Positions 1 to 11,900 of a stretch of 64,000 nt of DNA are shown in pieces. The notes beneath the pieces were generated by a model, which did not search any database, was not told the origin of the DNA, and was given only the letters and a program-made list of their open reading frames with translations. Location: assembly GCF_032854445.1 (NCBI RefSeq), contig NC_088301.1, positions 3,286,001 through 3,350,000 on the forward strand, written 5' to 3'. Position numbers and translations under genes: made by a program. Position 1 is the stretch's first letter. Each line of letters begins with the position of its first letter. Source of the stretch: Liolophura sinensis (lineage: Eukaryota > Mollusca > Polyplacophora > Chitonida > Chitonidae).

Positions 1-224
1 CAATCGGATGGACCGTGGAGTATCTTGGGTTTCTCATGGCTTCACATCATACTCACCGCAGGTCTGAGTACGTGTGCGTGGATCAGGATCCAGATACTCA
101 CCCCGCCACCGCTAAAAACGTCAACGGCAATCTGCTGTATATTGTAGAAGCCGTGTGTGGCCCACTGCCGTGTCCAAACTATGTTGACGGTTATGAAGTT
201 ACTTGTGTTGTTTGCACAAAATAA
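1..224 (+). CDS. Gene A, 3' part of last exon of a short-chain collagen C4-like gene (cut by window edge)
   Basis: The reading frame is open from the window edge to a TAA at 222-224. It encodes the second half of the C-terminal C4-like domain, with motifs IGWTVEYLGFLM, YVCVDQDPDTHP, CGPLPCPNYVDGYEV and the terminal TCVVCTK. Five cysteines are in this part. The same segment in gene D (37743-37967) is nearly identical but carries one extra G, so A is the unbroken version of the pair. The exon start and the rest of the gene lie outside the window. Confidence 0.85.
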   Translation, partial: IGWTVEYLGFLMASHHTHRRSEYVCVDQDPDTHPATAKNVNGNLLYIVEAVCGPLPCPNYVDGYEVTCVVCTK

Positions 225-240
225 GTCGAAGTTTTCGTTA

Positions 241-246
241 AATAAA
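241..246 (+). terminator. Polyadenylation signal of gene A
   Basis: AATAAA lies 17 bases after the stop codon. Genes B, C and E have AATAAA at the matching distance. In gene D the hexamer is changed to AATAAC. Confidence 0.6.
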
Positions 247-1297
247 TATTAGATATTTGTAACTTTGGTCAACATTTATACGGATTTAATATCTTTATTT
301 CAAAAGGTGTTTTAGGCCGTAGTCACAAATCCGTCTCATATACGATGTCGATCAGAGACAGCAGTTTAACCAATCGGCGAAGGATGTCCATGCCAGTCAG
401 AAAACAAACCCATTTACTCGGTTGTATTTTGCACATTACCTTCTATATACTCGTACGACATCCTGCTAAAACTAGAGCATTGGCCAATCTCCCGACACTG
501 TTATCACGTTGTTTTTTGTCATGTGTGTGTTTTGGAAGAAGTTTAAGCTGTCCATATTTAGCCACGAAGTGGCACGGGCCATGAGATACATGTACTTAGA
601 CCTACTTACAAGGTGTCCAAATCTGAAGAATATCTTTTAGACATAATAATTTAGGCACCGGTGTTGTCTGTAAGGCCCATATTCCAAAAACATATGTAAT
701 AGATACATGTATGTTGATGTTTAGTCTCTGTTTTTACGTTATAAATTGGAAAGCTATATATTGCTTTTTGTGTGATATACACTGTAGGCCAGTTTTGGAA
801 AATCAGCTTAGCAGGTAAATACAACAATGGCCGAATCCTCTAGCACCAAACTGAATAAAAAGATAGATACCAAGCCACTCTGAGCTTTATGTACATCAGA
901 GTCCAAATATGTGATTACTTTTCTCCACATCAGTATATAACGTGTATTTTTGAAAAAAGTTTAATTATAAAGATAATCAAAATTGTGACTTAAATACAGA
1001 GCTGAACATGTCAGACAAGGACTCCAGCCTGCGATTTTTTTGATTAGAGGGACGATTGACTGTGGTGGGAAAAAAGTCAAATAAAAATGTATAAATGTTA
1101 CTGTAAAGAACCACAAACCTCTTTTTATTTATAAATTAACAAAAGCGATTCCTTAATATAACTATTCGTTAGGATATAGCAATTATAATGAAGATAAATT
1201 TAAAACTAAATTTAGCTTGCAAGTGTACGAAAACAGCTTTAAAAAACTTAAAAACATGTGACAGGCAGCGCAAAATAAATTACCTCGTATCTGTCAA
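247..1297. other. Spacer downstream of gene A
   Basis: AT-rich non-coding sequence with no gene that I can support. It is close to identical to 37990-39040 downstream of gene D. At about 1201-1215 it has the uninterrupted AAAACTAAATTTA site that carries a SINE insertion in the spacers after B, C and E. Confidence 0.6.
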
Positions 1298-2500
1298 ACT
1301 GAGGTTGTGAATTTACCACAAGTCCACAGTACAACCAAAGAATAGCAGTGTTACATACTATACATACATGCACTGTAAGTGCTTGTTTGAGACGTACAGC
1401 TGAAAAAAAACAAATAGCAAAGCTAATCAGAAATGAAAATCTGCCAATGAAAAAACGCCATCTGTGTATCGTAATACAAAATGCATGTATTTGCCAGGGA
1501 CTAGTTCAAGAAGCACAGTGGAGAAAGAAAAATAAGTCTAGAGAACACCTACTGAGTCAGGTCAGCCAAAAGTAAACTGCATACGTGATAAAACAGAATT
1601 TTGGTCCTACGCACTATATATACATGTAATATAATTGTCGAACAGACGTTGTGACTTTACCACAAGTCCTCAACACAACCAAAGAACAGCAGTGTTACAT
1701 ACTATATATAAATGTACCATAATTGTCGAACTGACATTGTGACTTTACCACAAGTCCTCAGCACAACCAAAGAACAACAGTGTTACATACTATATATAAA
1801 TGTACCATAATTGTCGAACTGACATTGTGACGCTGCCACAAGTCCTGATTACAACCAAAGAATAGCGGCCCGACACACTGTACATAAAAGTAATATAACT
1901 GTTGAAATAACGTTGTGATTTTACCACAAGCCCACAGTACAACCAAATAATAGCAGTGGCACATACTGTATATACACATGTACCATAACTGTCGAACTGA
2001 CATTGTGACTTTACCACAAGTCCTCATTACAACCAAAGAATAGCAGTGTTACACACTATACATACATGTACTATAATTGTCGAACTGACGTTGTGACTTT
2101 ACCACAAGTCCTCAGTACATCCCAGAAATAGCAGTGTTACATACTATATATAAATGTACCATAATTGTCGAAATGACATTGTGACGCTGCCACAAGTCCT
2201 GATTACAACCAAAGAATAGCGGCCCTACACACTGTACATAAAAGTAATATAACTGTTGAAATAACGTTGTGATTTTACCACAAGCCCACAGTACAACCAA
2301 ATTATAGCAGTGGCACATACTGTATATACACATGTACCGTAACTGTCGAACTGACATTGTGACTTTACCACAAGTCCTCATTACAACCAAAGAATAGCAG
2401 TGTTACACACTATATCCAAGCACTATAATTGTCGAACTGACGTTGTGACTTTACCACAACTTTTCAGTACAACCAAAGGACAGCAGTATTACATATACGA
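1298..2500. repeat. 88-bp spacer satellite, copy before gene B
   Basis: Monomers of about 88 bp carry the recurring words TTACCACAAGTCC, ACAACCAAAGAATAGCAG and AATTGTCGAACTGACATTG. A non-repeat segment interrupts at about 1370-1610. A four-monomer block of about 354 bp is duplicated (about 1758-2036 against 2112-2390). Short reading frames here on the minus strand are products of the repeat and are not genes. Confidence 0.85.
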
Positions 2501-2599
2501 GTTCAAGAAGCACAGTGGAGAAAGAAAAATAAGTCTAGAGAACACCTACTGAGTCAGGTCAGCCAAAAGTAAACTGCATACGTGATAAAACACAATTTT

Positions 2600-2695
2600 G
2601 GTATTTTGTTTTTTTTTGTTTTTTTTTTTTGTTTTTTTTTTTTGTTTTTTGTTTTTTGTTTTTTTTTTTGGTCGGGGGGTGGGGGGGTCTTAGGC
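2600..2695. repeat. Poly-T/poly-G low-complexity tract
   Basis: T-runs separated by single G residues are followed by a G-run. The counterpart before gene E is at about 40455-40510 and differs in length, as expected for slippage or for poor base calling. Confidence 0.8.
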
Positions 2696-3700
2696 ACAAA
2701 TGTCAGAAAGCCTGTATCATAATCACGCCGTTCAGGCGACACAGACATCTAAGAATTACATACTAATGTGGACTTTTTGGTGACATTGAGCGACCGAGAT
2801 GTCCGACAGCTTGCGGTCGTCTTCCTCCAAATTAATTCGGATGTCTTCATATGGGAGAAAATTTGTCAGTACTCTGCCAAACGTCGGGTGTTTAGCCCGG
2901 GGACTCAACTCTCTTTCTACCCCTTTGTTTTTGAAGCTGCTAGAATATAGCATATTAATACGTCTACTAAACACCACGGAATCTGGGTATTTATTTTATA
3001 TTACACTGCTCATTTGATACGTTTATTCACTGCCATCGTTGATGTCTCACGTCACTCTCATAATTATCATGTATAGTACTGCGGTCAGCGGTAGGAGAAA
3101 ACCATCGCCTTTTGTCAAGGGATTGTTTAACCTATTACTTCAAACTGAGAGTACACCGACTGGAGGAGGATTCGAATCCTGTACCAGGGTGCGACAAACA
3201 ATTGTTTTGTAGCATTAGATGGTCACTATTCTTAGCTAAATTGGTGGATATAAAGTTCTAACTGGTTATGATAAAGTTCTAACTGCTTATGATAAATCTC
3301 TAACTCTTTATGACAAACACAGGTACATCACTCAAAATGTAATACCTAATTAACAGAAAGTTAATACAGGACAAAGTGCAAACTTAGTACTTTAAAGACG
3401 GACGAACGACATGTACGAGAGCTGTATTCGAGTTTGTGACATCTGTAGATATACTCTAACCACCATCGGTAGCCACGCTGTAGCAAGATCAGATAACGGC
3501 GGATTCACTATCACATATACGCAATGGTTACACAAGAGATTGTGCTTGACTTCTTCCTTTCCAGCAATTATGCGTACTTTTACATCTTCTTACATTTCAG
3601 TCTGGCTATGAAGGGTAAATGTCTTTAATTTAAAATCGCCAATATATGGCAGCAAATATTGTCAAAGTAAATTTAAGCAACAATCATTTATTCTTGCATT
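2696..3700. other. Spacer before relic B with a conserved block at 2765-2880
   Basis: No gene is supported. The block at 2765-2880 recurs at about 25088-25200 and 40590-40725. It reads open in part on both strands, for example SDRDVRQLAVVFLQ on + and NLEEDDRKLSDISVAQCHQ on minus, without start, stop or splice context that decides a frame. A self-complementary GGATTCGAATCC is at about 3170-3181. Confidence 0.4.
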
Positions 3701-3704
3701 CAAA

Positions 3705-4089
3705 TATAAAGGGAGACAACTACACTGACGTTACCAGTCTAAAAAAGGTCGATTCGTTGAGATTATGATCAAACGTAACTGTATCAACACATGAACCTGG
3801 TCTTCCGCCATCATCTAGAGAAAATGATTTCAGTGTGTGCTTGAGGCTTTGTCATCGCTGTTGTGTTTGTTCAGCAGGTCTGTTTCATTAGTCGACCGCC
3901 TTCGGCAATGTCATTTTCAACTAAGCTTTCCCTATTTATTTACGCTAACAACAACTACAGAAAGTTCTGTTTTCTTAACTCGTTGGGCTAATCAGTTCGG
4001 CCTGCTACACAATGTCAAATTTTTTTCCTATTGTGTTTGTCAGATTTTAGCCACCACGGATCATGGTCAGTCGTCTCCCAGGGAAATAG
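3705..4089 (+). pseudogene. Relic 5' half-gene upstream of gene B (TATA, signal exon, exon 2)
   Basis: TATAAAG at 3705-3711 is followed by a signal-peptide exon at 3824-3877 and an exon 2 homologue at 4044-4089. The signal exon has an in-frame TGA at 3842-3844. The donor of exon 2 is GC instead of GT. The sequence after it (about 4090-5000) aligns in order with intron 2/3 sequence of the full gene, but no Gly-X-Y exon is present. I read this as an old gene copy that lost its collagen exon and everything 3' of it. An alternative promoter for gene B is possible but the stop codon argues against it. Confidence 0.65.
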
Positions 4090-5560
4090 GCAAGGAAAGT
4101 TGCCTGCGTATTGTAGGAGTAATGAAATTGGGGATTGGGTTCTGTAAGATGTGTATGAACTATCAAGACTTTCTGTCAGACAGATCAGAGACTGGGCTGA
4201 TCATGTTACTGTCGTAGGGCATGATATTATATTTCCAAGCATCTGCAGAAATCGTGATCAGGGTAAAGCAGGGCTATTTAACATGGCTTAAGTAATAAAC
4301 TTACCCTTTCTGTAGTTGTATACTGTGAATCTGTGTGATTTTAAGTCATCTGGAAAACTAGGATCACGTTTCACTTATGCTTCTTTCGGAAATATTACGT
4401 TTTTCCTGTGTGCTTTTCTGGACATACAACTTTTCTGTTCTATCACAAGAGACACACCATACGCCTGCCCTTCTCAATATATGAATTCCCCCGGTAACAC
4501 TACGCTCCAGATATATCTTACTGCCTGCCCCTCCCGGCACAAAGAAGGAATATATAGTCATAGAGTATGTTGCTGACATCAGCGGTTAATATGAACATTC
4601 TCTAGTGACCGATTCTCATTGTTGAATGAAGTCCCGCTACTTATTTTGTGATTAGTGACATTTTTTTTTCTCATTGTGTAACTTACCTGAAAATGGCAAA
4701 ATTGTCGGTGTTCATACAATACTAGATGTATTAAATTAGCGCTGTTCATACTGTACAAGATGTAAATTGGTGCTCTTTATCCCGTATTACATGTATTAAA
4801 CTGGTGAACATTATAAAAAAGCTGATCTGTATCTCATAGTCTCAGCCTAATATCAGTTGTGCTGTGTTCCAGGTACCGTCTTTAAGAAGAGGGTAACCCA
4901 AGATAGAACAACAAATAAAGATATTTACAGAAAAATCAATTTGTTTGATAAGCAAACTAACGTTCCTTGATGAATATCTTACATCAATATAGTGTGGACC
5001 TCTTCACATGTGGGAAAGATACCCAGTCTGGGCACTTTTCCCTACACCATAAAAGTGATGGCCATAGTGTTTGTGAACACGTTTTGGGTGTCACGTTTAG
5101 CAACAATTAAACAAATAACACTGTATATTGTACAAACATATATGTTATATATACTAGATTGGCACAACAAATATTGTATGTAATTCAGGTTTTGTGCACA
5201 ATAATAAAAAATGAGACGGTCAACACAGACATCACCGGAGGTCTGGATATTTTTGTTAAATTACACTATTCATTTGATACATTTACTTGATACTCATATC
5301 GTTGTTTCACGCCACTCTCAACAGTTGTCAGTTACTCCAATGCTGTCGGGTTTACGGATGTGGGGAGGTAAACAGAGATCGTAGAAAACCATCGTCCTTT
5401 CTTAAGAAATTTTAAAAAAATGTTTAGTAGCAACAGATTGCATCCGCGCTTCCATGGTTCAAAATGTAATTCTTAATTAACAGAACCCTGGCAACTGACA
5501 AAACTGGCGCCCATCGCCGTATGAACCTAGTGCTACAAACACGAGTCAATGATAACTGCA
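4090..5560. other. Remnant intron sequence of the relic half-gene
   Basis: It contains a few 34-bp repeat monomers (about 4700-4800, built on CTGTTCATACTGTACTAGAT) and a segment at about 4860-4930 homologous to the sequence just upstream of exon 4, but exon 4 itself is absent. The retrotransposon in the copy before gene E is inserted at the position equivalent to about 5571. Confidence 0.55.
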
Positions 5561-5760
5561 GATCACTAACACATGAACAAAAGTTACCGGTATGAAAGAC
5601 TGTGCATAAATTCTTTTTCCCAAAAACTACACGTACCTTTACATCTTCTTACATTTCAGACTGACCATGTAATGGAAGTTTCTAATCAAAATTCGCATAT
5701 ATATGGCAGCACTGTTGTAGAAGTAGGTTCAAGCAACAATCATTTATTCATTCATTCACA

Positions 5761-5767
5761 TATAAAG
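5761..5767 (+). promoter_or_regulatory. TATA box of gene B
   Basis: TATAAAG lies 108 bases before the chosen ATG. It is followed by GGGAGACCACTACACTGACG, which is kept in genes D and E and, with small changes, in the relics. The TGACGT word just after it is a possible CRE-like site. Strong conservation next to diverged flanks supports a core promoter. Confidence 0.55.
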
Positions 5768-5868
5768 GGAGACCACTACACTGACGTTACAATCTGATAG
5801 AGGTCGGTCGGTTCAGACGCATGCTCAAACGTGACTTAAAGCTGGAGATCCGCCCTCATCTAGAGAAA

Positions 5869-5922
5869 ATGATGTCAGTTTCTGCTTTATGTTTTGTCAT
5901 CGCTGCTGTGTTTGCTGTGCAG
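5869..5922 (+). CDS. Gene B exon 1, signal peptide
   Basis: It encodes MMSVSALCFVIAAVFAVQ, a hydrophobic secretion signal, and ends CAG|GT in phase 0. A 143-bp intron follows. Confidence 0.75.
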
Positions 5923-8900
5923 GTCTGTTCCATTAGTCTACCTCCATGTGCAATGTCATGTTCAACTGATCTCTCTATTTATTCATGCTATCACCAACTA
6001 TAGATAGTTTTCTCTTCGCCCATATGGCTGCGCTATGTTACATTTTATTCTGTTATGTTTGTCAGATCTCAGCCACCAAGAATCATGGCCAGTCGTCTCA
6101 CGGGGAAAAAGGTAAGGAAAATTGCCTCCGTGTTGTTGGAGAGATGTACATGGGGTTTGAGTTCTGTAACATGTGTATGAACATTAAAGACTTGGTACAG
6201 AGTACAGTAATGGTAGATCCCAGAATTCTTCGGTATTTTGTGGAACCACAACACCAATAGCTATGTGGACTAGAGGGAATCTGGTTTAGGGAAAAGCGGA
6301 AAGCTGGTTTATGGAATAGAGGGAAGCTTGTTTGGGGTATAGAGGGAATCCTGTTAATGGAATAGAGGAATTTGGTTTATGGAATAGAGGGTAGGTTGTT
6401 TATGGAATAGAGGGTAGGTTATTTATGGAATCGAGTGAAGGTTATTTATGGAGTAGAGAGAAGGCTGTATATAAGATAGAAGGAAGCTTCTTCATGGATC
6501 AGAGAGAAGGTTGTTTGTGGAATAGGGAGAAGGTTGTTTGTGGCATAGAGGGAAGGTTGTTTGTGGCATAGGGGGAAAGTTGTCTTTTCAATAGAGGGAA
6601 GGTTGTTTGTGGTATAGAGGAAAGGTTGTTTGTGGAATAGAGGGTGTGTTATTTGTGACATAGTGGGAAGGTTGTTTGTGCCACAGAGGGAATCTGGTTT
6701 ATGGAATAGAGACCACTAGAATCTGACTCACAGGGACGTTCCCGTATGGAACTGGGGGAAGGTTGTTTTTTAATAAAGGGAAGGTTGTTTTTTAATAGAG
6801 GGAAGGTTGTTTATTTATTAGAGGGAAGGTCGTTTGTGGCATAGAGGGAAGGTTGTTCATGCTGGCGGATAGCAAGGGTGTTTTCCGCGAGTCTGTATGT
6901 CAGCGTGGTATCCCTTGCATAGAACTCTGGAAATCCTCTCTACCTCATTTTAACTCCACAAAACCACGTCTCACATTCAGATAAGGGTTAATCAACAGTG
7001 TTGGCGAGTTCCAAGCTGCAAGACAGATTACAGACTTAGTCGAACATGTTAAAGACATAGGACCTGGCACCATATTTATCAAGCCACTTTAGACCTAAGT
7101 CATCAATTGCGAGCGCTTAAAAATCCTAACTCAAACACTGGTTAGAACATTGTTGTACACTAAAGAATCATTAAAAAATTTTAATTTCTCAAAGCAAAGT
7201 ATTTTAGTCGTGCGTGTGTTTGAATTGTTTACTTTAATGTCAAGACGTTTGTTGAATACAGGCCCAGTTTTTTCTATTTTCCATCACCTGGGCGTAAAAC
7301 TTTTTAATATGACTATTTAGCCTGCCTAAATAAATGAAAAAGTTTCTGTGCTGGTAACTTGTGAAACAGTCTGATTTTACAGTATGGGTTAACTCAAGAG
7401 CGACAAGATATTACTAGTCATTTGGAAAACTAGCATCAAGTTTCATTTTTGTTTCATTTGCAAGCTGTACGCTTTTTCCGTTTTCCAGAACACTAAATCT
7501 CGCCTGTTTGGGGTAACGGTTGTTTTTTTTTTTTCTCCACCTACATCCTAATACCGTTAGACTGCAGATTTACTCATGAGCAAAATTTAAATTCCTACAC
7601 CTATAACAGGTTGAGTATTGTAACACACTAGCGCAACCTTGTCAATCTTCAGAATTTATATCCAAGTACCATTATACAAACAAACCATACCTGTGTTCTT
7701 CTACTCTTACATCTTCATCCCTGTTACACTACAGATAAATCACACGTGGACTTTGTTAACTTAACTGTTCTAACAATAAAGACAATCCCTATGTGTACTC
7801 TGCTCAAAATATATTTTTCCTCTGTAACATTACAAACAAACCAAACGTTTACTCCTCTGTAAAACCACAGAGCACCCATACATATACTATACACTGACAT
7901 TTGAGGGAAATCCCACGATTCCTCTTTTCCTGTGTTTTACTGATTTATTTTACTGGTGCTTTACGTCATACTCAAGAAGTATACTGCTAAGACACCGGGC
8001 ATAGTCAGCAAGCAGCCCATGAGCGTCCGCAAGTTTCTAACAGATATCCCGACGTTCGTTCGGAGAGGAAGCCAGTATGATCAGGTCTTCAACTCACACC
8101 GACTCAAAGCGTTTGTTAGAAGCTCTTGGGTCATTGCGCCGCCCTGGCACTCCAACCACCTTGGTCACTCTGACACATTCACCCCTCTAAGATTGCAGAT
8201 AAATAATACGTGTATTTAGAACACACAACATCACAGTTCTAACACACGAGACAATCCAAACGCATACTGTTTTAAACATATAACTTCAGCCTTGTAACAT
8301 TACAGACAAACTTCACGTGTACACTGCACACCATACAGGCACACATCTAAACATACAGCTTCACTCTGTAACATTACAGACAAACCACACGTGTACACTG
8401 CACACCGTACGTGCACACATCCAAAAATTCAACTTCACACTGCAACACTAGAAAGTGCACGTGTATTTTTCTGAACATACAACATTCCTCTGTAACACTA
8501 CAGACAAAGAATACGTGTATGTCTCTGAAGCTACAGCTCCATTCTGTGGCATTACAGACAAACGATACGTGTATTCTTCTGAACATACAACCTTGCTCAT
8601 TAACACTGCAGACAAAGGATACTTGTACTCCTCTGGACACACAAGTTCACCTCTGTAACACTACAGACAAAGTATACGTGTTTTCTTTTGATCATACAAC
8701 CTTGCTCCGTAACCCTGCAAACAACTGATACGTGTATCCTCTGGAGATACAGTTTCCATTCTGTGACATTATAGACAAAGGATACGTGTAATATTCTCAA
8801 CATACATCCTTGCTCAGCAACACTGCAGACAAAGGATACAGCTCCATTCTGTGACATTATAGACAAAGGATATGTGTATTATTCTCAACATACAACCTTG

Positions 8901-11900
8901 CTCAGCAACACTTCAAACAAAGGATGCGTATATTCCTCTGGAGATACAACTCCATTCTGTGACATTATAGACATAAGGTACGTGTATTCTTCTCAGAGTA
9001 CAACCTTGATCTGTAACACCGCAGAGATACGTGTGTACTTCTGATCATACAGCTTCACCCTGTATCACTAAAGACAAAGGATATGTGTATTCTTCTGAAT
9101 ATACAACTTTCGCTCAGTAACACTACAGACAAATAATACGTGTGTACTTTTGAACATACGGCTTAACACTATAGACAAAAGATACGTGTATTCTTCTCAA
9201 CATACAACCTTGCTCAGTAACACCACAGACAAAGATACGTGTGTACTTCTGAACATACAGCTTCATTCTGTGATATCATAGACAAAGGATACGTGTGTTC
9301 CTCTGAACACACAAGTTCACACCTGTAACACTACAGGCACGCCAAACATGTACTCGCCACTGTGACACTTAAATCCATAGGCTTCTCTTGTGCACATCCA
9401 TGTTCCTCACTCTTGTAGACACACCACAGACATAGAATACACTGCTGAGCCTTTTATGTCACATTACGGACTGTTTGGTACTGTATTGTAATCCGCTTAA
9501 TATCTTCACCTATTGGACATTACCTACAGACTATGGACATGTACCCTGCATTTAATAGGACACAAAATAAAAATCATTTATGTGCGAAAGACCATTGATT
9601 GATCACTAGCCTTTTCCCAAGAGCTAATGTTCCCTGCGCAGCACAGAAACAAACTGAATAGACGTAGAATACAGTTCACGGCGGTGTCAGTATGTCCAAA
9701 TACAAGCTTTATCTGCGATCAGTATTTGATTTCTTCATGCTATTCAGTTTTAGTGCTTGTACTTTCAGGATGTTGTAGAGATCATTGTGGACTTCCGGGT
9801 CCGGGATGGACGAGACGGACGGGACGGTATTCAGGGACCGTATGGACCACCTGGCTCCCCGGGAGAGAAGGGTCCTCCAGTAAGCGTTTCGAGCATGCGT
9901 ACCTTTACTTTTTCAGTCAATTTAATTGAACAGAAAAGAAAGAAGAGATGACTCCACCACCTTAAATGCTGGATGAAGCAGTGATGTCAGTTTTGATAAT
10001 TAAGTGCCACCCTCGTCAGCCGTATGATTAACCACATTTTCAAAACACACTAAAACGAACAATATTAACACATGTCCAGTAAAAGGTACAACCGTACTTG
10101 ACAAAGACTACTGAACTTTACTGAGATAAAATTTCCACAACCAGCACAATTTCAGTAAGACCAAATAGTCGCTTTTCCAACAGCTTCAGATACCGGTGTA
10201 TAATAACCTCACCCTCATCACAATAAAAGAACGCATAATCATAGAACATATAGCTGACACCAGTCGGTAATTTGAATGTCTTCCAGCGACCCTTTATCAT
10301 CGCTGAATCAGCTTCCGTCACTTATCTTGTGATTAGTTCTCTCTCACTGTATAACTTGCCTGAAAATGGCAGCGTCTTAAATTGATTTTGTTTGTTTAAA
10401 CAAAGGCAGATTTTTTTACCAGAATTCATTCATTTACCTTTTGGCACCCTGTAAATGTGCACTAGATATATAAAACACCATTTGTGCTATGTTCCAGATA
10501 CTGTCTTTAAAAGCCCCTATATACGTAAAAGAAAAAGTTGATCAAAATCAATTTGTTTGATAGGGACAATCCTTCTTTATGGAGTTTAATCTGGAGAAGA
10601 TTTTAAACATCTTAACAGAGAAGATGGCTGTTATGATCGCCGAGGAGGTCAAGCTGACACGCCCTGTAAAGCATAACGGGGACGATATGACAGGAGAGAG
10701 AAGGGCTCGTTCTGACTCCTCCTCCAGAGAAAACAAACAACAGACAGACGTAGATGAGTCCATGTGTAAATGAACCCCAAAGTGGGGTTGCACTAAAACA
10801 CAAAACTGTCTGGCGCAGGTGGGTCTGTAACACATCAACAGTGGAGGTACACCTGAACACAAAACAATCTCACCTGATTGAGTCTGCCTGTATTACATCA
10901 GCACTGGTGTTACACCTAAAGACAAGACTGTCTCGCCTGGCTGAGTCTGTCTGTAATACATTAGTACTGGTGTTACACCTAAAGACAAAACTGTCTGGCC
11001 TGGCTGAGTCTGTCTGTGATACACTAGCACTGGAGTTACACCTAAACACAAAACTGTCTGGCCTGGCTGAGCTTGTCTGTAATACATTAGTACTGGTGTT
11101 ACACCTAAACACAAAACTGTCTGGCCTGGCTGAGTCTGTCTTTAATGCACTAGCACTGGAGTTACACCTAAACCCAAAACAGTCCAGCCTGGTTGAGTCT
11201 GTCTGAAATACACTAGCACTGGAGTTACACCTAAACACAAAACTGTCTGGCCTGGCTGAGTCAGTCTGTAATACATTAGTACTGATGTTACACCTAAACA
11301 CAAAACTGTCGGGCCTGGCTGAGTCTGTCTGTAATACACTAGCACTGGAGTTACACCTAAACACAAAACAGTCTAGCCTGGTTGAGTCTGTCTGTAATAC
11401 ACTAGCACTGGAGTTACACCTAAACACAAAACTGTCTGCCCTGGCTGAATCTATCTGTAATAGATTAGCAGTAGAGTTGCACCTGAACTCAAAACATTCT
11501 AGCCTGGATGAGTCTGCCTGTAATACACTAGCACTGGAGTTACAGCTGAATACAAAACTGTCTGCCCTGGCTTAATCTATCTGTAATAGATTAGCAGTAG
11601 AGTTGCACCTGAACACAAAACAGTCTAGCCTGGGTGAGTCTGCCTGTAATACATCAGCACTAGAGTTACAGCTGAATACAAAGCAGTCTGGCCTGGGTGA
11701 GTCCCTCTGTAAAAAAAATCAGCAATGGAGTTATACTTGGATACTAAACAGTCTGGCCTGGGTGAGTCCCACAGTAATACAACAACAGTGGAGTTACACC
11801 TGAACACAAAACTGTCTGGCCTGGGTGAGTAATACATCAACAGTGGAGTTACACCTGAATACAAAGCAGTCTGACCTGTTTGAGTCCGCCTGTAATACAT

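Noticed and set aside
2040-2400. CRISPR-like regular repeats
   Set aside because: Monomers are contiguous satellite units with no unique spacers, in a eukaryotic intron/spacer context.
3165-3185. GGATTCGAATCC as a tRNA B box
   Set aside because: No A box at the right distance and no cloverleaf; at most a trace of an old SINE.
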